This document shows positions 22,961 to 34,900 of a stretch of 64,000 bases of DNA, piece after piece. The notes under the pieces are model-generated. The model was not told the DNA's origin. It worked only from the letters and a program-made list of their open reading frames with translations, and ran no database searches. The DNA lies in NCBI RefSeq assembly GCF_000143415.4, contig NW_003314390.1, positions 148,973 through 212,972 on the forward strand, written 5' to 3'. The position numbers and the translations under genes are program-made. How positions within the stretch are numbered: position 1 is the first letter of the stretch; every line of letters begins with the position of its first letter. The DNA is from Selaginella moellendorffii (taxonomy: Eukaryota > Streptophyta > Lycopodiopsida > Selaginellales > Selaginellaceae).

Positions 22961-25423
22961 ATGGGTGTCTCTTTCATTCCCGCTGATGAAGTCATGGAGC
23001 CTGTTGTTGCCAGTCCTGGGTTTGAGGGGTTTGAGAAGAGGCTTGAGGTGGAATTCTGGGATCCTCTTGGTTTTGCCGATCCGAGTGGTCTGAGAGCAAT
23101 CCCCCGCAATGAGATTGACACTATGCTGTCAGCGGCCGAGTGCACTATTGTCTCTGCTTTGAGCAACAGTCACTTTGATTCCTACGTGCTGTCTGAGTCG
23201 AGCCTCTTCGTCTATCCTTCCAAAATCGTCATCAAAACCTGTGGAACCACGCAGCTCTTGAAGGCCATCCCCCTGCTTCTCAAGTCGGCCTCGTTTATCT
23301 CCCTGGAAGCCTGCCGCTGCAAGTATAGCCGAGGAACTTTCATCTTTCCCAGTGCCCAGCCTTCGCCTTATGGAAACTTTAACGAGGAGGTGGTGATCCT
23401 GGAGAAGTACTTTGGTCACCTTGGAAACGGAGGCAAGGCTTGCGTCATGAGTGACGCCTCTAAGATGCACAACTGGCACGTTTATGTTGCTGCGTCGGAA
23501 GTGGCCCCCTTGAGCTCTGAGACATATACAATGGAGATGTGCATGACGCAGCTTGATCGCTCTTCGGCAGCTCTCTTCTACAAGTCGCCGTTCTACCGGT
23601 CAGCTGCTGACATGACTCTCCTGTCCGGCATCCGGAACCTCCTGCCTCACTCGGAGATATGCGACTTTGCCTTTGATCCCTGCGGCTACTCAATGAACAG
23701 CGTCGAAGGCAACGCCCACTCGACCATACACATAACTCCGGAGGATGGTTTCAGCTACGCAAGTTTCGAGACCATGGGTTACAGCCCGTGCATGCTCGAC
23801 TTGGGAAGCTTGGTGGACAGAGTGCTCGGCTGTTTCAAACCAGCAGTTTTCAGCATCTCACTCTCGACGGCTGGACTCTGCCACTCACGCGACGCTGGGT
23901 CCTGGGGGGTGCCGGTTTGTCCACGAGGCTACGTGTGCAGTGGGACTACTCGCCATGAAATGCCCGGGGGGAGCTTCGTGGTGTACCACACTTATACGAG
24001 GATCTTAGGTGGCGACTCGACAGTGATGCCGCTTGCCCTGTTCCCGGCACTGGAGAAGGTGGCGAGCAATGGTTACAAGAGCAAGAACAGCGAAGCATCT
24101 TTGAAGCCGTTTCTGTACGGTGTGCAGCCCTTACGTGAAAGTGGTGGGGCGGAGGTCATCGGTCCTACTGCCAGGGACATGGATTCATTCATCAGGAAGA
24201 AGATCCAGTCCACGGGCCGAGAGGATGCGTTCTATGTTCTTGACTTGGCAACTGTTACTAGGCTGTGGAAGATTTGGAAGTCGGCCATGCCGAGAGTTAA
24301 CCCGTTCTACGCGGTCAAGTGCAACCCCGACCCGCAGCTCCTGTCCATGCTGGCGGCACTGGGAGCCGGTTTCGACGTCGCGAGCAAGGCAGAGCTGGAA
24401 GCTGTGACACAACTCGGGGTGGCGCCACGAAACATTATATTTGCGAATCCCTGCAAGCTTCCTTCGCATATCACTGAAGCTGCTAAGGCGGGGGTGGTGT
24501 ACACGACGTTTGATTCCGAGGGAGAGCTCTACAAGCTTAAGAAGTACCATCCACAGGCGGAGGTTCTCCTGAGGTTCCGTTCCGACGACACCGGTGCTCG
24601 CTGCCCGCTGGGCGTCAAGTATGGTGCCGAGTGGGACGAGTGCTATCATCTGCTGGAGGTGGCCAAGACGCTGGGCATCAAAGTCGCAGGTGTGGCCTTC
24701 CACGTCGGGAGCGGTGCCTCGGACGTGAATGCCTTTGCGGAGGGCATCAAAGCCGCGAGGAAGCTGTTCGACATGGCCGAGAGCTTGGGTCTCCCGAGGA
24801 TGACAATGCTGGACATCGGTGGCGGGTTCGTGTCGGATGGAGGAGCCGGCGTCAAGTTCGCGGCCGCGGCGTACGAGATTGGCAACGCGCTGGAGGAGCA
24901 CTTCCCGCTGGAGACGATGGCGGACGTGAGGATCATCGGCGAGCCGGGCAGGTTCTTCGCGGAGGAGGCCTTCAGCCTGGCGGCGCTCGTGTTTGGCTGC
25001 CGGGTCCGGAGGCGCGAGGAAGGCAACAAGACGGTGGTTGAGTACTGGATCAACGATGGCATCTACGGCTCCATGAATTGCTTGCTGTACGACCACGCAA
25101 CGCTCTCGGTACGGGCGCTTCCAGTGGCGAGCAGTGGCGGTGGCAGCAGCAGCGGCAGTGATTGCGAAAGCTCGTCCGAGGATGAGGAGGACGATGCGCC
25201 GCTGCTGGACGTGGAGCTCCATCCCTCCATCATCTTTGGGCCGACTTGCGATGGACTGGACACGGTGCTGAGCGATGTGTGGCTTCCGCGGCTCCAGTGT
25301 GGGGACTGGCTCGTGTTCCCTCGCATGGGGGCTTACACCAAGAGCGCTGGATCCAGCTTCAATGGCTTCGCGGTTCCAGACGCTACGTTCTACGTTCACT
25401 GTGGAGCAGCGCCAGAGATGTGA
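22961..25423 (+). CDS. Fused S-adenosylmethionine decarboxylase / ornithine decarboxylase, 820 aa
   Basis: A single intronless frame. Residues ~1-365 are a full plant-type AdoMetDC: FEGFEKRLEVEFW (acid pair E22, E25), the self-processing site YVLSESSLF with predicted cleavage E79|S80 to make the pyruvoyl group, KTCGTT (C94), and CGYSMN..TIHITPE with the processing Ser and His. Residues ~385-820 are a full PLP-type ODC of plant style: FYAVKCNPD (PLP lysine K453), HVGSG (H581), GEPGR (660-664), FGPTCDGLD (C763 of the partner active site) and the terminal GSSFNGF. A Ser/Asp/Glu-rich insert occupies ~722-749. The products would be decarboxylated AdoMet and putrescine, the two substrates of spermidine synthase. 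Plant AdoMetDC and ODC are normally separate; bifunctional AdoMetDC/ODC is known from malaria parasites. There is no stop, frameshift or splice signal at the joint. Whether it acts as one protein is inferred. Confidence 0.9.
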   Translation: MGVSFIPADEVMEPVVASPGFEGFEKRLEVEFWDPLGFADPSGLRAIPRNEIDTMLSAAECTIVSALSNSHFDSYVLSESSLFVYPSKIVIKTCGTTQLLKAIPLLLKSASFISLEACRCKYSRGTFIFPSAQPSPYGNFNEEVVILEKYFGHLGNGGKACVMSDASKMHNWHVYVAASEVAPLSSETYTMEMCMTQLDRSSAALFYKSPFYRSAADMTLLSGIRNLLPHSEICDFAFDPCGYSMNSVEGNAHSTIHITPEDGFSYASFETMGYSPCMLDLGSLVDRVLGCFKPAVFSISLSTAGLCHSRDAGSWGVPVCPRGYVCSGTTRHEMPGGSFVVYHTYTRILGGDSTVMPLALFPALEKVASNGYKSKNSEASLKPFLYGVQPLRESGGAEVIGPTARDMDSFIRKKIQSTGREDAFYVLDLATVTRLWKIWKSAMPRVNPFYAVKCNPDPQLLSMLAALGAGFDVASKAELEAVTQLGVAPRNIIFANPCKLPSHITEAAKAGVVYTTFDSEGELYKLKKYHPQAEVLLRFRSDDTGARCPLGVKYGAEWDECYHLLEVAKTLGIKVAGVAFHVGSGASDVNAFAEGIKAARKLFDMAESLGLPRMTMLDIGGGFVSDGGAGVKFAAAAYEIGNALEEHFPLETMADVRIIGEPGRFFAEEAFSLAALVFGCRVRRREEGNKTVVEYWINDGIYGSMNCLLYDHATLSVRALPVASSGGGSSSGSDCESSSEDEEDDAPLLDVELHPSIIFGPTCDGLDTVLSDVWLPRLQCGDWLVFPRMGAYTKSAGSSFNGFAVPDATFYVHCGAAPEM

Positions 25424-25534
25424 TCGTTCGTCCAGTTTTTCTTGTGTGTTTCGTTTTTCCGGGGAGCGTTTGATCGGTTTTGAGGCGCTCCTCGCGTTTT
25501 CGTTTCTTTTCCTTGTTTGCTTCTTTCTTTGAAA

Positions 25535-25540
25535 AATAAA
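25535..25540 (+). terminator. Polyadenylation signal of the fusion gene
   Basis: AATAAA about 110 bp after the stop codon at 25421-25423, in a T-rich region. It is the first canonical signal downstream. Confidence 0.6.
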
Positions 25541-25658
25541 ATTTGTAGTTTAGGATATCCGTTTGCTGCCACGTCAGAAGATTGACAGCCACGTCAGAAG
25601 TGAAGATGATGACCAGGAACGTCGTTGACCAGATGAGTCAGCCCTAATATTTGAAAGG

Positions 25659-27338
25659 TCAAACGACTCCAGCCGCGACTGAGACATACGACGGAGGATC
25701 TTGGGGCTTGAGCGCCAGTAGCTCTTTTGCTGCTTGTTCCGCAAGGTCTCGGTTGCTGTAACGTTTGCATGCCGCGAGCAGCGAAGCCCACTCCACGTCG
25801 TTTGGAAGGAATGGCATGGTTTGGATGAGATCCATGGCGTCGTCGAGCTTTCCGGCCCGTCCCAGCAGATCGACCAAGCAGCAAAAGTGCTCCCTCAGCG
25901 GCTCCACCTCGTGTTCCGATTGCATCGCCAGGAAATGGTGGCGGGCGTCGTCCACGCTTCCCTTGTGGGTGCACGCCACGAGAATGGCCGCGAAGGAGAC
26001 CGCGTTGGGTCTCACCCCGGTCTGCATCATCTCCCGGAAGAGATGGCCGGCCACGTCGCTGAATTCGCTGCTGTGGGCGAGCGCTCCCACCATCGCGTTC
26101 CACGACACGAGATTCCTCTCGGGCATTTGCTCGAACGTGAGCTTGGCGTCGCTCGTGGCTCCGTTTCGAGCGTAGCCAGCGAGGAGGGTGTTCCAGGAGA
26201 CTGTGCTCCACTCGGGCATCCGATCGAACGCGAGCTTGGAATCCAAGACCCGTCCCGCCAGAGCGTAGGCTCCCACCAGCGTCGTCCATGTCACGACACT
26301 CTTGGGCTCGGAAACTCTATCAAACAGTGCCTTTGCTTGCGAGAGTTTTCCACTCACGGCACACGCCTGAATCATCGCGTTCCACGAGCAGATGTTCTTG
26401 TCGGGAATGGAGTCGAAGGTGGCTTTGGCTCGATCGTAGTCTCCTGCATTTGCATACACCGCCAGCAGCGTCGTCCACGACACAACGCTCTTTTCCGGGA
26501 TGGATTCGAACAAGATTCTCACTTCGTCGTGGGCTTCCGCGTCCGTGCATGCCTGCAGCATCGCATTCCACGACACCACGCTTCTGCAGGGCATTCTCTC
26601 AAACAGTGCTTTCGAGAGATCCAAATCTCCGGTTGCGGCACTCGCTGTGAGCATGGCGTTCCAGCACACAGAATCCCTTGAAGGCATTTCAACCAGACAA
26701 TTCCAAGCATCGCCCATCTTGCCGTTTTGTGCATAGCCAGTCAACATAGCCGTCCATGAAACAACATTCTTCTCAGGCATACTGTCAAAAATAGCTTTTG
26801 CCGCCTGCAAATGCCCTTTTCCGGCAAATGCAGTAACAATGATCGTCGACGACACTGCACACCACCTTGGCATTCTATAGTACACTAAATTTGCATGAAA
26901 GATTTCATCATTCTGTGTGAAACCTCGTATTAGTGCGTTCCACGACACGTTGTCTCGCTTTTCCAGGCCCCTAAAGAGCTGCTCTGCCTTGTAACTTTGC
27001 CCACCTTGGGCATATGCTGTTATCATCGCGTTTGAGGCCACCACGCTGCGATCCGGCATTGTGTCGTAAACCTCCTTGGCCTTGTCCATGTCGCCGTTGC
27101 TTGTGTAGGCACCGAGCATGATACTCCACGAGAAATCGTTCTTCGGATTGATGGCATCGAACACCTGCCTTGCCTCGCTTGGGCTCCCACACTTGCCATA
27201 CATTTGCACCAGGAGATTTGCGAGAAAGCGATTGAGGCATTGGCGGCTCTGGATTCGATCGTGAACACGCCGCAACTCGTCCAGGTTCTTGATGTTCTTG
27301 AGAATCCCTGCAAAGAATGCCTGCCCTGAGGTTCCCAT
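25659..27338 (-). CDS. PPR protein, PLS type, 559 aa
   Basis: An intronless frame of pentatricopeptide repeats, an RNA-binding fold that in plants acts in mitochondria or plastids in editing, splicing or stability. More than a dozen repeats follow one another from about residue 30 to 500, with the S/L-type signatures SWNAMI, VVSWTAML and AYAQNGK. The C-terminus (LLDLLGRAGKLDDAMDLIQT.. through LKPQDPPSYVSV) resembles the E-type extension; no DYW deaminase domain follows. The start ATG at 27336-27338 (MGTSGQAFF) gives no obvious transit peptide, so an upstream exon or start may be missing. It converges on the fusion gene with about 235 bp between stop codons. Confidence 0.85.
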   Translation of the reverse strand: MGTSGQAFFAGILKNIKNLDELRRVHDRIQSRQCLNRFLANLLVQMYGKCGSPSEARQVFDAINPKNDFSWSIMLGAYTSNGDMDKAKEVYDTMPDRSVVASNAMITAYAQGGQSYKAEQLFRGLEKRDNVSWNALIRGFTQNDEIFHANLVYYRMPRWCAVSSTIIVTAFAGKGHLQAAKAIFDSMPEKNVVSWTAMLTGYAQNGKMGDAWNCLVEMPSRDSVCWNAMLTASAATGDLDLSKALFERMPCRSVVSWNAMLQACTDAEAHDEVRILFESIPEKSVVSWTTLLAVYANAGDYDRAKATFDSIPDKNICSWNAMIQACAVSGKLSQAKALFDRVSEPKSVVTWTTLVGAYALAGRVLDSKLAFDRMPEWSTVSWNTLLAGYARNGATSDAKLTFEQMPERNLVSWNAMVGALAHSSEFSDVAGHLFREMMQTGVRPNAVSFAAILVACTHKGSVDDARHHFLAMQSEHEVEPLREHFCCLVDLLGRAGKLDDAMDLIQTMPFLPNDVEWASLLAACKRYSNRDLAEQAAKELLALKPQDPPSYVSVAAGVV

Positions 27339-27999
27339 CCATAGTCCAAACTAATACAATGCTCAGCAATAACCCAATAATTTTTATTGTTTTTTGCGAA
27401 CCACTTTGCAAGAAATGGGCATGCATGATACTGGCTGTCTTGATTTATATCAAACCACAAAATATTTTGAAGATACAATCGTCGTGAAGGGTGGCCTTGT
27501 GTTCTTTTGCTTCTCTTGTGGACTAGTTTCCAGGTTCTTTGAGTAGGGAGCTCTTGTCTTTGGATGGTTCCAGCGGCAGTATTAGCGATTCACCAGTGCT
27601 GAATTCCACTCTTGCCTATGAATCTCCCAGAGAGAAGATGGATTTGTATGGGGACGAGGAAGATGCTCACAAGAGGGATCATGGTAATGGTGTGCAGAGG
27701 TGGTAAAGTGGAACACTTGGTTAAGCTAGATCCAGCAGTGGTGGTAGGAGTAGGTGGAGAGCAAATGCAGATGCTCATGTTCATCTGGGATATACTTATG
27801 CAGATAGGGCTGGTGGAGATCTTTGTTAGTGTTGTCATCAACCACCAGGATTGTTATTTCTTGTTGTTTGGCCTAGAGGCTCACATGCTCTTGAACAGGT
27901 ATGTAAGGCCACATAGTTCCTATTTTACACCACTAATGGAGAAAAGCTGAAAGTTCCCACTACAATACATTCAAACTACAATATTTGGGGTTGTTTTGA
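27339..27999. other. Intergenic region upstream of the PPR gene
   Basis: This is the presumed promoter side of the PPR gene. No convincing second gene is seen. The outer part of the copia 3' LTR may extend into its left half. Confidence 0.4.
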
Positions 28000-30900
28000 T
28001 GGAAAGAATGAACAAGAAAATTCTTTTGTGGGCATTCCTCTCATGGATTCCTACTGCTAATCCTAGTTGCGTGCTCCTGGCATCCTGTTACCTTGATTCC
28101 AACCGCTCCAACACTCCCCCTCGATCTGATAGTCTTTCTCAGATCGCAATTCACCAGCTCCCCCTAGAAACAAAAGGACAAGTTGATGTTGCAAAAGTTG
28201 AATTGCAATCATTGTCTTTATCAAAAGATCTACTACCATGTTGGCTGTAGAAATGTATTTAAGTTTGATCTCTCCTTGTTCCACTGTTCTTGAATGAAGT
28301 AATGGAACATCTCAAAATGCTTGTTCCTCTTGTGGTGTATTGGATTTATGATGGATTGAAGACATGCTATGTTGTCGTTGTATACATTCATCAGTGCTTG
28401 CATTTTGAATCCTATATCTCACAGCAAACAGTAAATCCACAACGCTTCCTTTACTGCTTCTGTCACCACATTGTACTCGGCTTCACATGCTACCATTCGT
28501 TGTTTGCAATTGTGCCATGACACAACAATATTGGAGAATTTAAATACATACCCAGTTGTTGATCTGTGATCATCAAGATCCCGAGCTAAATTAGCATCTA
28601 CCATTCCATATGGAACTAACATCTATGCTCCAATTTCTCCTCTATCATACCTTTAAACTTGAGATGGAGTGATAAGGTCTATGTGACGTTGAAAATATGT
28701 TCCACCGCATATTAACGTCTCCTCCCCAAGTTTTGCATGAATTGGCATACATAAGAGACCACTACTGCCATATGTTATATCCAGATGATTTGCTGTTGCG
28801 AGGTACATCAATGCTCTAAGCACATTTTGATATGGTAATTGCTTCATCTCCTTCTCCCCTTCACAACATGGTTCATTAACTCTGGAAAGCTTCTAAAATT
28901 GTAGTGTGAGGTTGAAGTTATACATGTCATGAAAAATTTGCCATATTCTTTGACAAGGTTAGAAATATACTTGTGTTGGTGAATCCTCCACCCTGTCAAA
29001 ATTTCAAGACCAAGAGAAAAGGGAATTTCATCATTTTAAGTAGTTTGATGAGTCACTCTTTTAGCCATTGTAAATTCCATGCCTTCCTGATGATGATGAG
29101 ATCATCTATATAGACACAAACAAGTATGATTGATAATTTGAACACAATACTAAAGGTTCTAATTAGCTTTTGCACAGAAAATCCAAGAGTTGGGAAGAAT
29201 TTGTTTAAAGTGTTGTACCATATTTTTGGTGAATTGTTTAAATCCATAAATCGATCGCTGAAGTTTACAAATAAAATGTTCTTTTCTATGTACTGTAAAA
29301 CCAGGAGGCTAGTGTATATAAATTGGCTGTTCCAATTCTTTGTTCAGAAAATCATTTTTGACATCCTTTTATAAGATCCAAATGACTATAGCAATGATTA
29401 GACAAATTGAAACCATTTTAACTACAAGGGAGAAAATGTCGTTATAATCAATCCCAACTCACTATTTGTAACCTTTTGCCACTTTGTAGCAATTGATCTC
29501 ACCTAACTCTTAGCTTTTTTTTTATACCCCATTATGGATGCCTCTTTTAGAACTCCTTGTGATGCCACCAAGGTCTAGGAATTATTTTCTAGTTGAGCAT
29601 TGTATTATATTTCTATCACTAGTTTCTAGTGAAAACACTATACTCCCGAAAGTGCTTCTTTAGGTTCTTAAGTAACTTATGCAACTTAGGCATAATACTT
29701 TAAAATGTTGTTTGTTGGTTTCCATGAATGAGAAAATCTCATAGGAAGAGCTGCAGCTGTAGTATCCTATGCTATTATTGTCTTTGTAATACTAACATCC
29801 CCCCTATTAAAATTATTGAGAAGATCACCTTGTATAGAGTTCTCATAATAATGTTCCTTTCGAATGAGATCCTTTGGAAATGTCATTTGATCCTCTAGTG
29901 GTGGTAGCGGAACTTTTAAAGGTGATTTAACAGGTAGTGGATACAGGTAATTGTTTGGATACACTTGTTGTAGTCACCTCTTGATTACATTTTTAGAACC
30001 AGATTTAAATAATATTTGTCACTTTTCCCTAGCTAACTAATGAAATAGAATATGCTGAACTATTTCTAGAAAGAAAATAGTTTGTTAAAAAGACACTCTT
30101 TTCTAGCTGAAGATCCATATATGATATAACCAAGCATTATACAATTTATTGCGTCTTTCTACATTTAATATATATGAAAATCCTATATAGCTATGTAAGT
30201 ATATAAGAGAAGGTTTACTATCTATCCAAATTTCATATAGTGTTTTCTCTGATGTTTTCTCTGGTTCATTCTATATGTGTATTATGGTATTCACAGCTTT
30301 GACTTAAAAGAAAATTGGACATTCATAGCTTTGAGCATTTCTCTTACTACATCAATAATGGTAAGCATTCATCTCTCCATAATCCATTTTGGCCATGATT
30401 ATATAGCATAGAGATTTGAAGTGATATACTTTGTGATGTAAGGATTGTTGGAACTTTACAAAAAAAAGATCATATCCTCCATCAACTTTGATTTATTGAT
30501 ATAACTTATAGATTTTGAAGAGCATCAGATTTTTGCCTCAAATAGTGAACAGTTGTGAAATGATTGAGATCATCCACGATTAGTAGAAAATATAGAGTAT
30601 ATGTTAAAGATTTTATCAGTGATAGTCCCCAAATATCAATATGAACTAGATGTAAAACAGTTTTACCTTGAGTGGAAGTTTTTTTTTGTAGTGGCTTTCT
30701 TCATTTTTGCTCATAAATAGCTTTCACACATTTTAAAGTTTGCATTCTATAAATCTAATACCCCTTTAAGCCAATTGAGGAGTTTTTTTTCACCCATCTA
30801 AAGCTTGTATGTCCTAATTGAAGATGCCACAACTATAATATTGAACCATTAGTAATAGAAATAGAATTTATACTTGGGAGTGTCAAAAAAAGAAATAAAT

Positions 30901-31950
30901 AAAGTCCATTTTTAACCATAGCCTGAGCAATTTGTGTATGATGAAAAGTGAAATCTGTTGTTGTGCAATGAAAAAATATGTAGATTCCTTATTTTCTAAG
31001 CTTAGAAACTGATATAAGATGTTTGGCTAGTTTCAAGACATATAAAAATTTAGAAATTTCAAGTTGAAAAGAAGGAAAAATAACTGTCCTAAAAGCTATT
31101 ATTTGCAAAGCTTCCTCAATCATTATATTTACAGATACAGTGAATGTCCTAAAACTTATCTTCTGAAACAACACTTTATTCATATGATGTGTCATACCAC
31201 TATCTACCAGTTTATATTTTAACATTTGCCTAACTCATCATCTTCCTCAATTATTGTTACATTTTCTATGAACCCTTTGCTTTTGGGATCATTTTGGCTT
31301 AAACAATCAATAATAAAATATCCAAATCTATAACATTTATTACAATGAACATTCTAATACTTCAAACATGCCTAATGCACCAAATTCCATTCACTTCTTA
31401 TACCTTGCCATTTGCTTGTTGTTCTACCAATCACTTGAGCAACCATTGCAACAGTATTTTCCTCTTATTTGAAATCACTAGTACCATCCTTTTTTTGAAA
31501 AATGTCATTTAAGCTTGTGTAATGATGGATATTAGCAATCACTTGATCGAATTCTAGTCTAAGACTATTCATCTAAAGCTCAATCTTCCTTCTAGTACTT
31601 CTCATTCAAGCCAAGAATCATAAGAGCCCTAATCATATATAAGAATGTTCATTACATATTCTGCAGCTTGTTGCCAGGCATCATCATTCACTCTATGTAG
31701 TTTTGTGCTTTTTCTTGTGGACCTTGTTTACAATTCACTATCTACCTAAAAATACTTATCTTAGTAGCCCATAACTATTTGTAATAGGAATTATTGTGGC
31801 ACTTGCGAAGCTTTAGCCATGGTTTATGAATTCTTAACCTAAACACATTCTATCAATATGATATTAGCATGTTCAGCTTTGAGAACTTTGCCTCCATAAT
31901 TAAGAACCATTTGTCATAAAAAAGGAGAGGCTCTCTTTCCTTATCTCTAT
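28000..31950 (-). mobile_element. Decayed Ty1/copia LTR retrotransposon
   Basis: Read on the minus strand, pieces appear in copia order. A protease/pre-integrase region lies at 30989-31225 (LVDSGMTHHM). A reverse transcriptase piece at 29053-29247 contains VYIDDLIII in place of the YVDD box. A post-RT linker lies at 28653-28847 (LMYLATANHLDITY), an RNase H region at 28419-28622 (DLDDHRSTTGYVF and EAEYNVVTEAVKEA), and the terminal EQGEIKLKYISTANMVVDLL at about 28220-28284. A polypurine tract GATCGAGGGGGAG (28114-28126, minus) precedes TGTTGGAGCGG, the likely 3' LTR start at 28113. Frames are broken by many stops, so it is not autonomous. Confidence 0.8.
28114..28126 (-). other. Polypurine tract of the copia element
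   Basis: Minus-strand GATCGAGGGGGAG lies immediately before TGTTGGAGCGG, the probable 5' end of the 3' LTR. This is the usual priming site for plus-strand DNA synthesis. Confidence 0.65.
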
Positions 31951-34900
31951 CTAAAGTTATTACCCACTACTTAAAAATGATGAAGAAATGATTACTAGCT
32001 ACCTAGCTTAACAGACGTCTCATGTCACAAATCTCTAGAAAAGAAAAAACCTAGAATGAACAAAATATTCTCTAATACTATAATAGAAAGAATGAACAAG
32101 AAATTCTATTATGTGGAACATGTAGTCCTTAAATTTTAGATGTTTTTTTTTTCTCTATTGAATATTTTACATTTCTATTTCTATTTCTTTATAATTTGAA
32201 TTTATAGATATAAGAATAGGTATATTAATTGGGGTTTAGACCCCTCTAGGCGATTATAAACTACCACAAGAATTTGAAATTCCTATAAAACTATTAACAA
32301 AGTTGTTGACAATTATAATGAAATAAAACCCAAAGCCATGGGATAACCATTAGTTAACTACGGAATCTTGATGCACCAATTGCAACTCCATGTGTAACTA
32401 CCAAATGCTTAAATTAACCATAAAGCCATAACTTTGAATCAAACCAAGGGATTTCAAGAATTACTATATGTAAGTAACCAAAGGGAACGACTTGAGAGAC
32501 GATATGTTGGGGTTCAAATATAGAGGGAAAGGGCCCATGAATAAAAGTGCACCCCCTTTTCTAATCAGTTAAGGGTCTTAGGATACTTGGGGTTAAGCGT
32601 CCTTGGGTTTGAATAGTACTGGGCTGGGTGACACTATAGTCCATGAAATGCCATTGCAGCATCTTCCTTTTAAGTCTGCTTGCTAATAACCTTTTAAGTC
32701 TGCTTGCTAATAATCTTTTGAAACAACTGTTAATTTAAACTCATGACTATAATCTTTTGAAACAACTGTTAATTTAAACTCATGACTATAAGTAAAACTT
32801 ACTTTTGCATCTTCCCTTCGGTTAACATCCAAGACTCATATTAATTTAGATTTATAACTATTGTCCTTATCCAACATTGCATATAGGAGCTCGAACTCAC
32901 ACCGTTTGTCCTCCACATCCTCTTTATCCCTTGAAGAAAAAAAAGTTTTGAAGCATAGGTTTCGTTTAAACTCGTTATATTTGTCTTCACTCTACTATTT
33001 ATATTCGGCTTCACTTCACTATCGCATTCATTTAACTTTATTATGTCAGGGCCAAATGTTTCATTCAAACTTGTTATACTCATCCTCACTCCATAATTTA
33101 TGTCATTCATCCTCACCCCACTATTATATTCACTCGTCCTCACTTTATCATCGGGGCCAAACTTCTGGCTGTCCCCTCTACCCTTTCAAAGAAAAAAATG
33201 TTTGAAGCGTTGGGGTAAAGAGGAGAAAGTAAAAAAAAATTAAGAAAGAAATAGTATGGAAGAAGAAAAAATGGATAAAGAAGTATTAAAAAAAGAATTT
33301 TTAGTAGCTATCAATGTTAAAATACTTTGGCCATCATAATATAAATAAAATATTCATACCGTTCAACCTCCTCAACACATAACTCAATATCTGAGATGGG
33401 AAAATCAATGAAAATGTTCACACTCTCAAGAAAATGTATAAACTTTTTAGTAATAATGGTAAAACAAAGACTTTCAACAATACTCATAAGTGGGGATATA
33501 TATTTAATATAAAACTTTAACCAAAGTGACTCAACCTTTGGAATAAAAGAATACTTAACACCAAAATTGATTAAAGACTTTGCCAATGAAATAAAAATAA
33601 AATTTTCAACTTCCTACGCATGCTCAACATTGGGTCATAAATGACTAATATGCTATGAAAAGGAAACACTGTAGATGAGGAAGAAACACTAAGAACGTGA
33701 GAAGGTGGTTTAAGCCGAAAAGTTAAAAAAAGTTGGAAAAAAGCAAAAGGTAAATAAAAAAGATCAAATGGCAAATTGAAAGATTGACACTTACTCTACA
33801 AAATCTCTACTTCATTTCCAAAGATATCTTAAGTTTGTCAAAATAATTTGGAATCCACTCAAAGTCACACATATTGTCTTCCCATAAACTCAATTTTTAA
33901 ACATTCTTTAAGAACTAAATTGCATTATTTACAACTTGCCAATTAATGTCATAATCAATACTCCACATTAACAGGAGATGGTAGAACACGGAGAATAAGA
34001 CAAGCCATATAATCATGTTCTATAGAAGTTGGAAATGACAACACACTAAAGATGGGTGTAGCACCAATATAGTCACACCCCACAACACCCAAAGTTCGAT
34101 CTAATGGAGTAGCATTAATAGCCTTAGATAACATACTCCTTAATTGATGATAGTATGGCATAGTAGAAAAAGAAAATGCAATGAAGATTAGAAGATAAAG
34201 TAAATTGAGGCATAGCAATATTTAGAATTCTAGATTTTGCAAAAAGCTAATACAAATTTAGATTTAAAAGAGAATGAAGAAATAAAAGTAAAAAGTATAA
34301 TCTCAAGCACACACTACCAAAAAGTTTTGCCTTTAAGAGACAAATTAAGTATATTAATTGGGGTTTAAACCTCTACTTATATACAAAAATGGATAGACTA
34401 GATTTAATCCCAAATGGATTATCTATATGTTATAATACTATAATTAATGTGTTATTTAGTCAGAGTAATATATACACACATAAATATATGTATTTACAAA
34501 CCTTACAAATTTAATTTTGTTTTCCATATATTTATTAATTTTTTCTTTAATAAAATACGAAATTATTTTCTTACATAACCACACATGTTCCATTACTTTA
34601 ATTTTCCTCTTCCTCTTCTTGCCACAAGTCCCTTCAACTTCATCTTCCGCCTCAATCTCAAAGGAAATTGTGCAATCACTACCTATGCCCATACTCTGAT
34701 TATAGAAGAAAGGAACTACCTTTGTCATCTTATCTTTAGAAACCCATGATTTGGCTCATCAAAGTATCCACCTTGAAATTTCTTTGATGTTCTTACTCAT
34801 CCATCATGGCTGCAAAAGTTGCCACAACTCAGACTAGATTGCCATGTCTTTGTCATCTTCTAAATTGCATCTAGTGCACCACTCTCATCTTCTAGATCTT

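Noticed and set aside
24185-25399. 404-aa open frame on the minus strand inside the decarboxylase gene
   Set aside because: It is the antisense shadow of a GC-rich coding region; no domain is recognisable and the plus strand is clearly the coding one.
25659-26681. Plus-strand 315-aa frame opposite the PPR gene
   Set aside because: Antisense shadow of the PPR repeats; periodic but without family resemblance.
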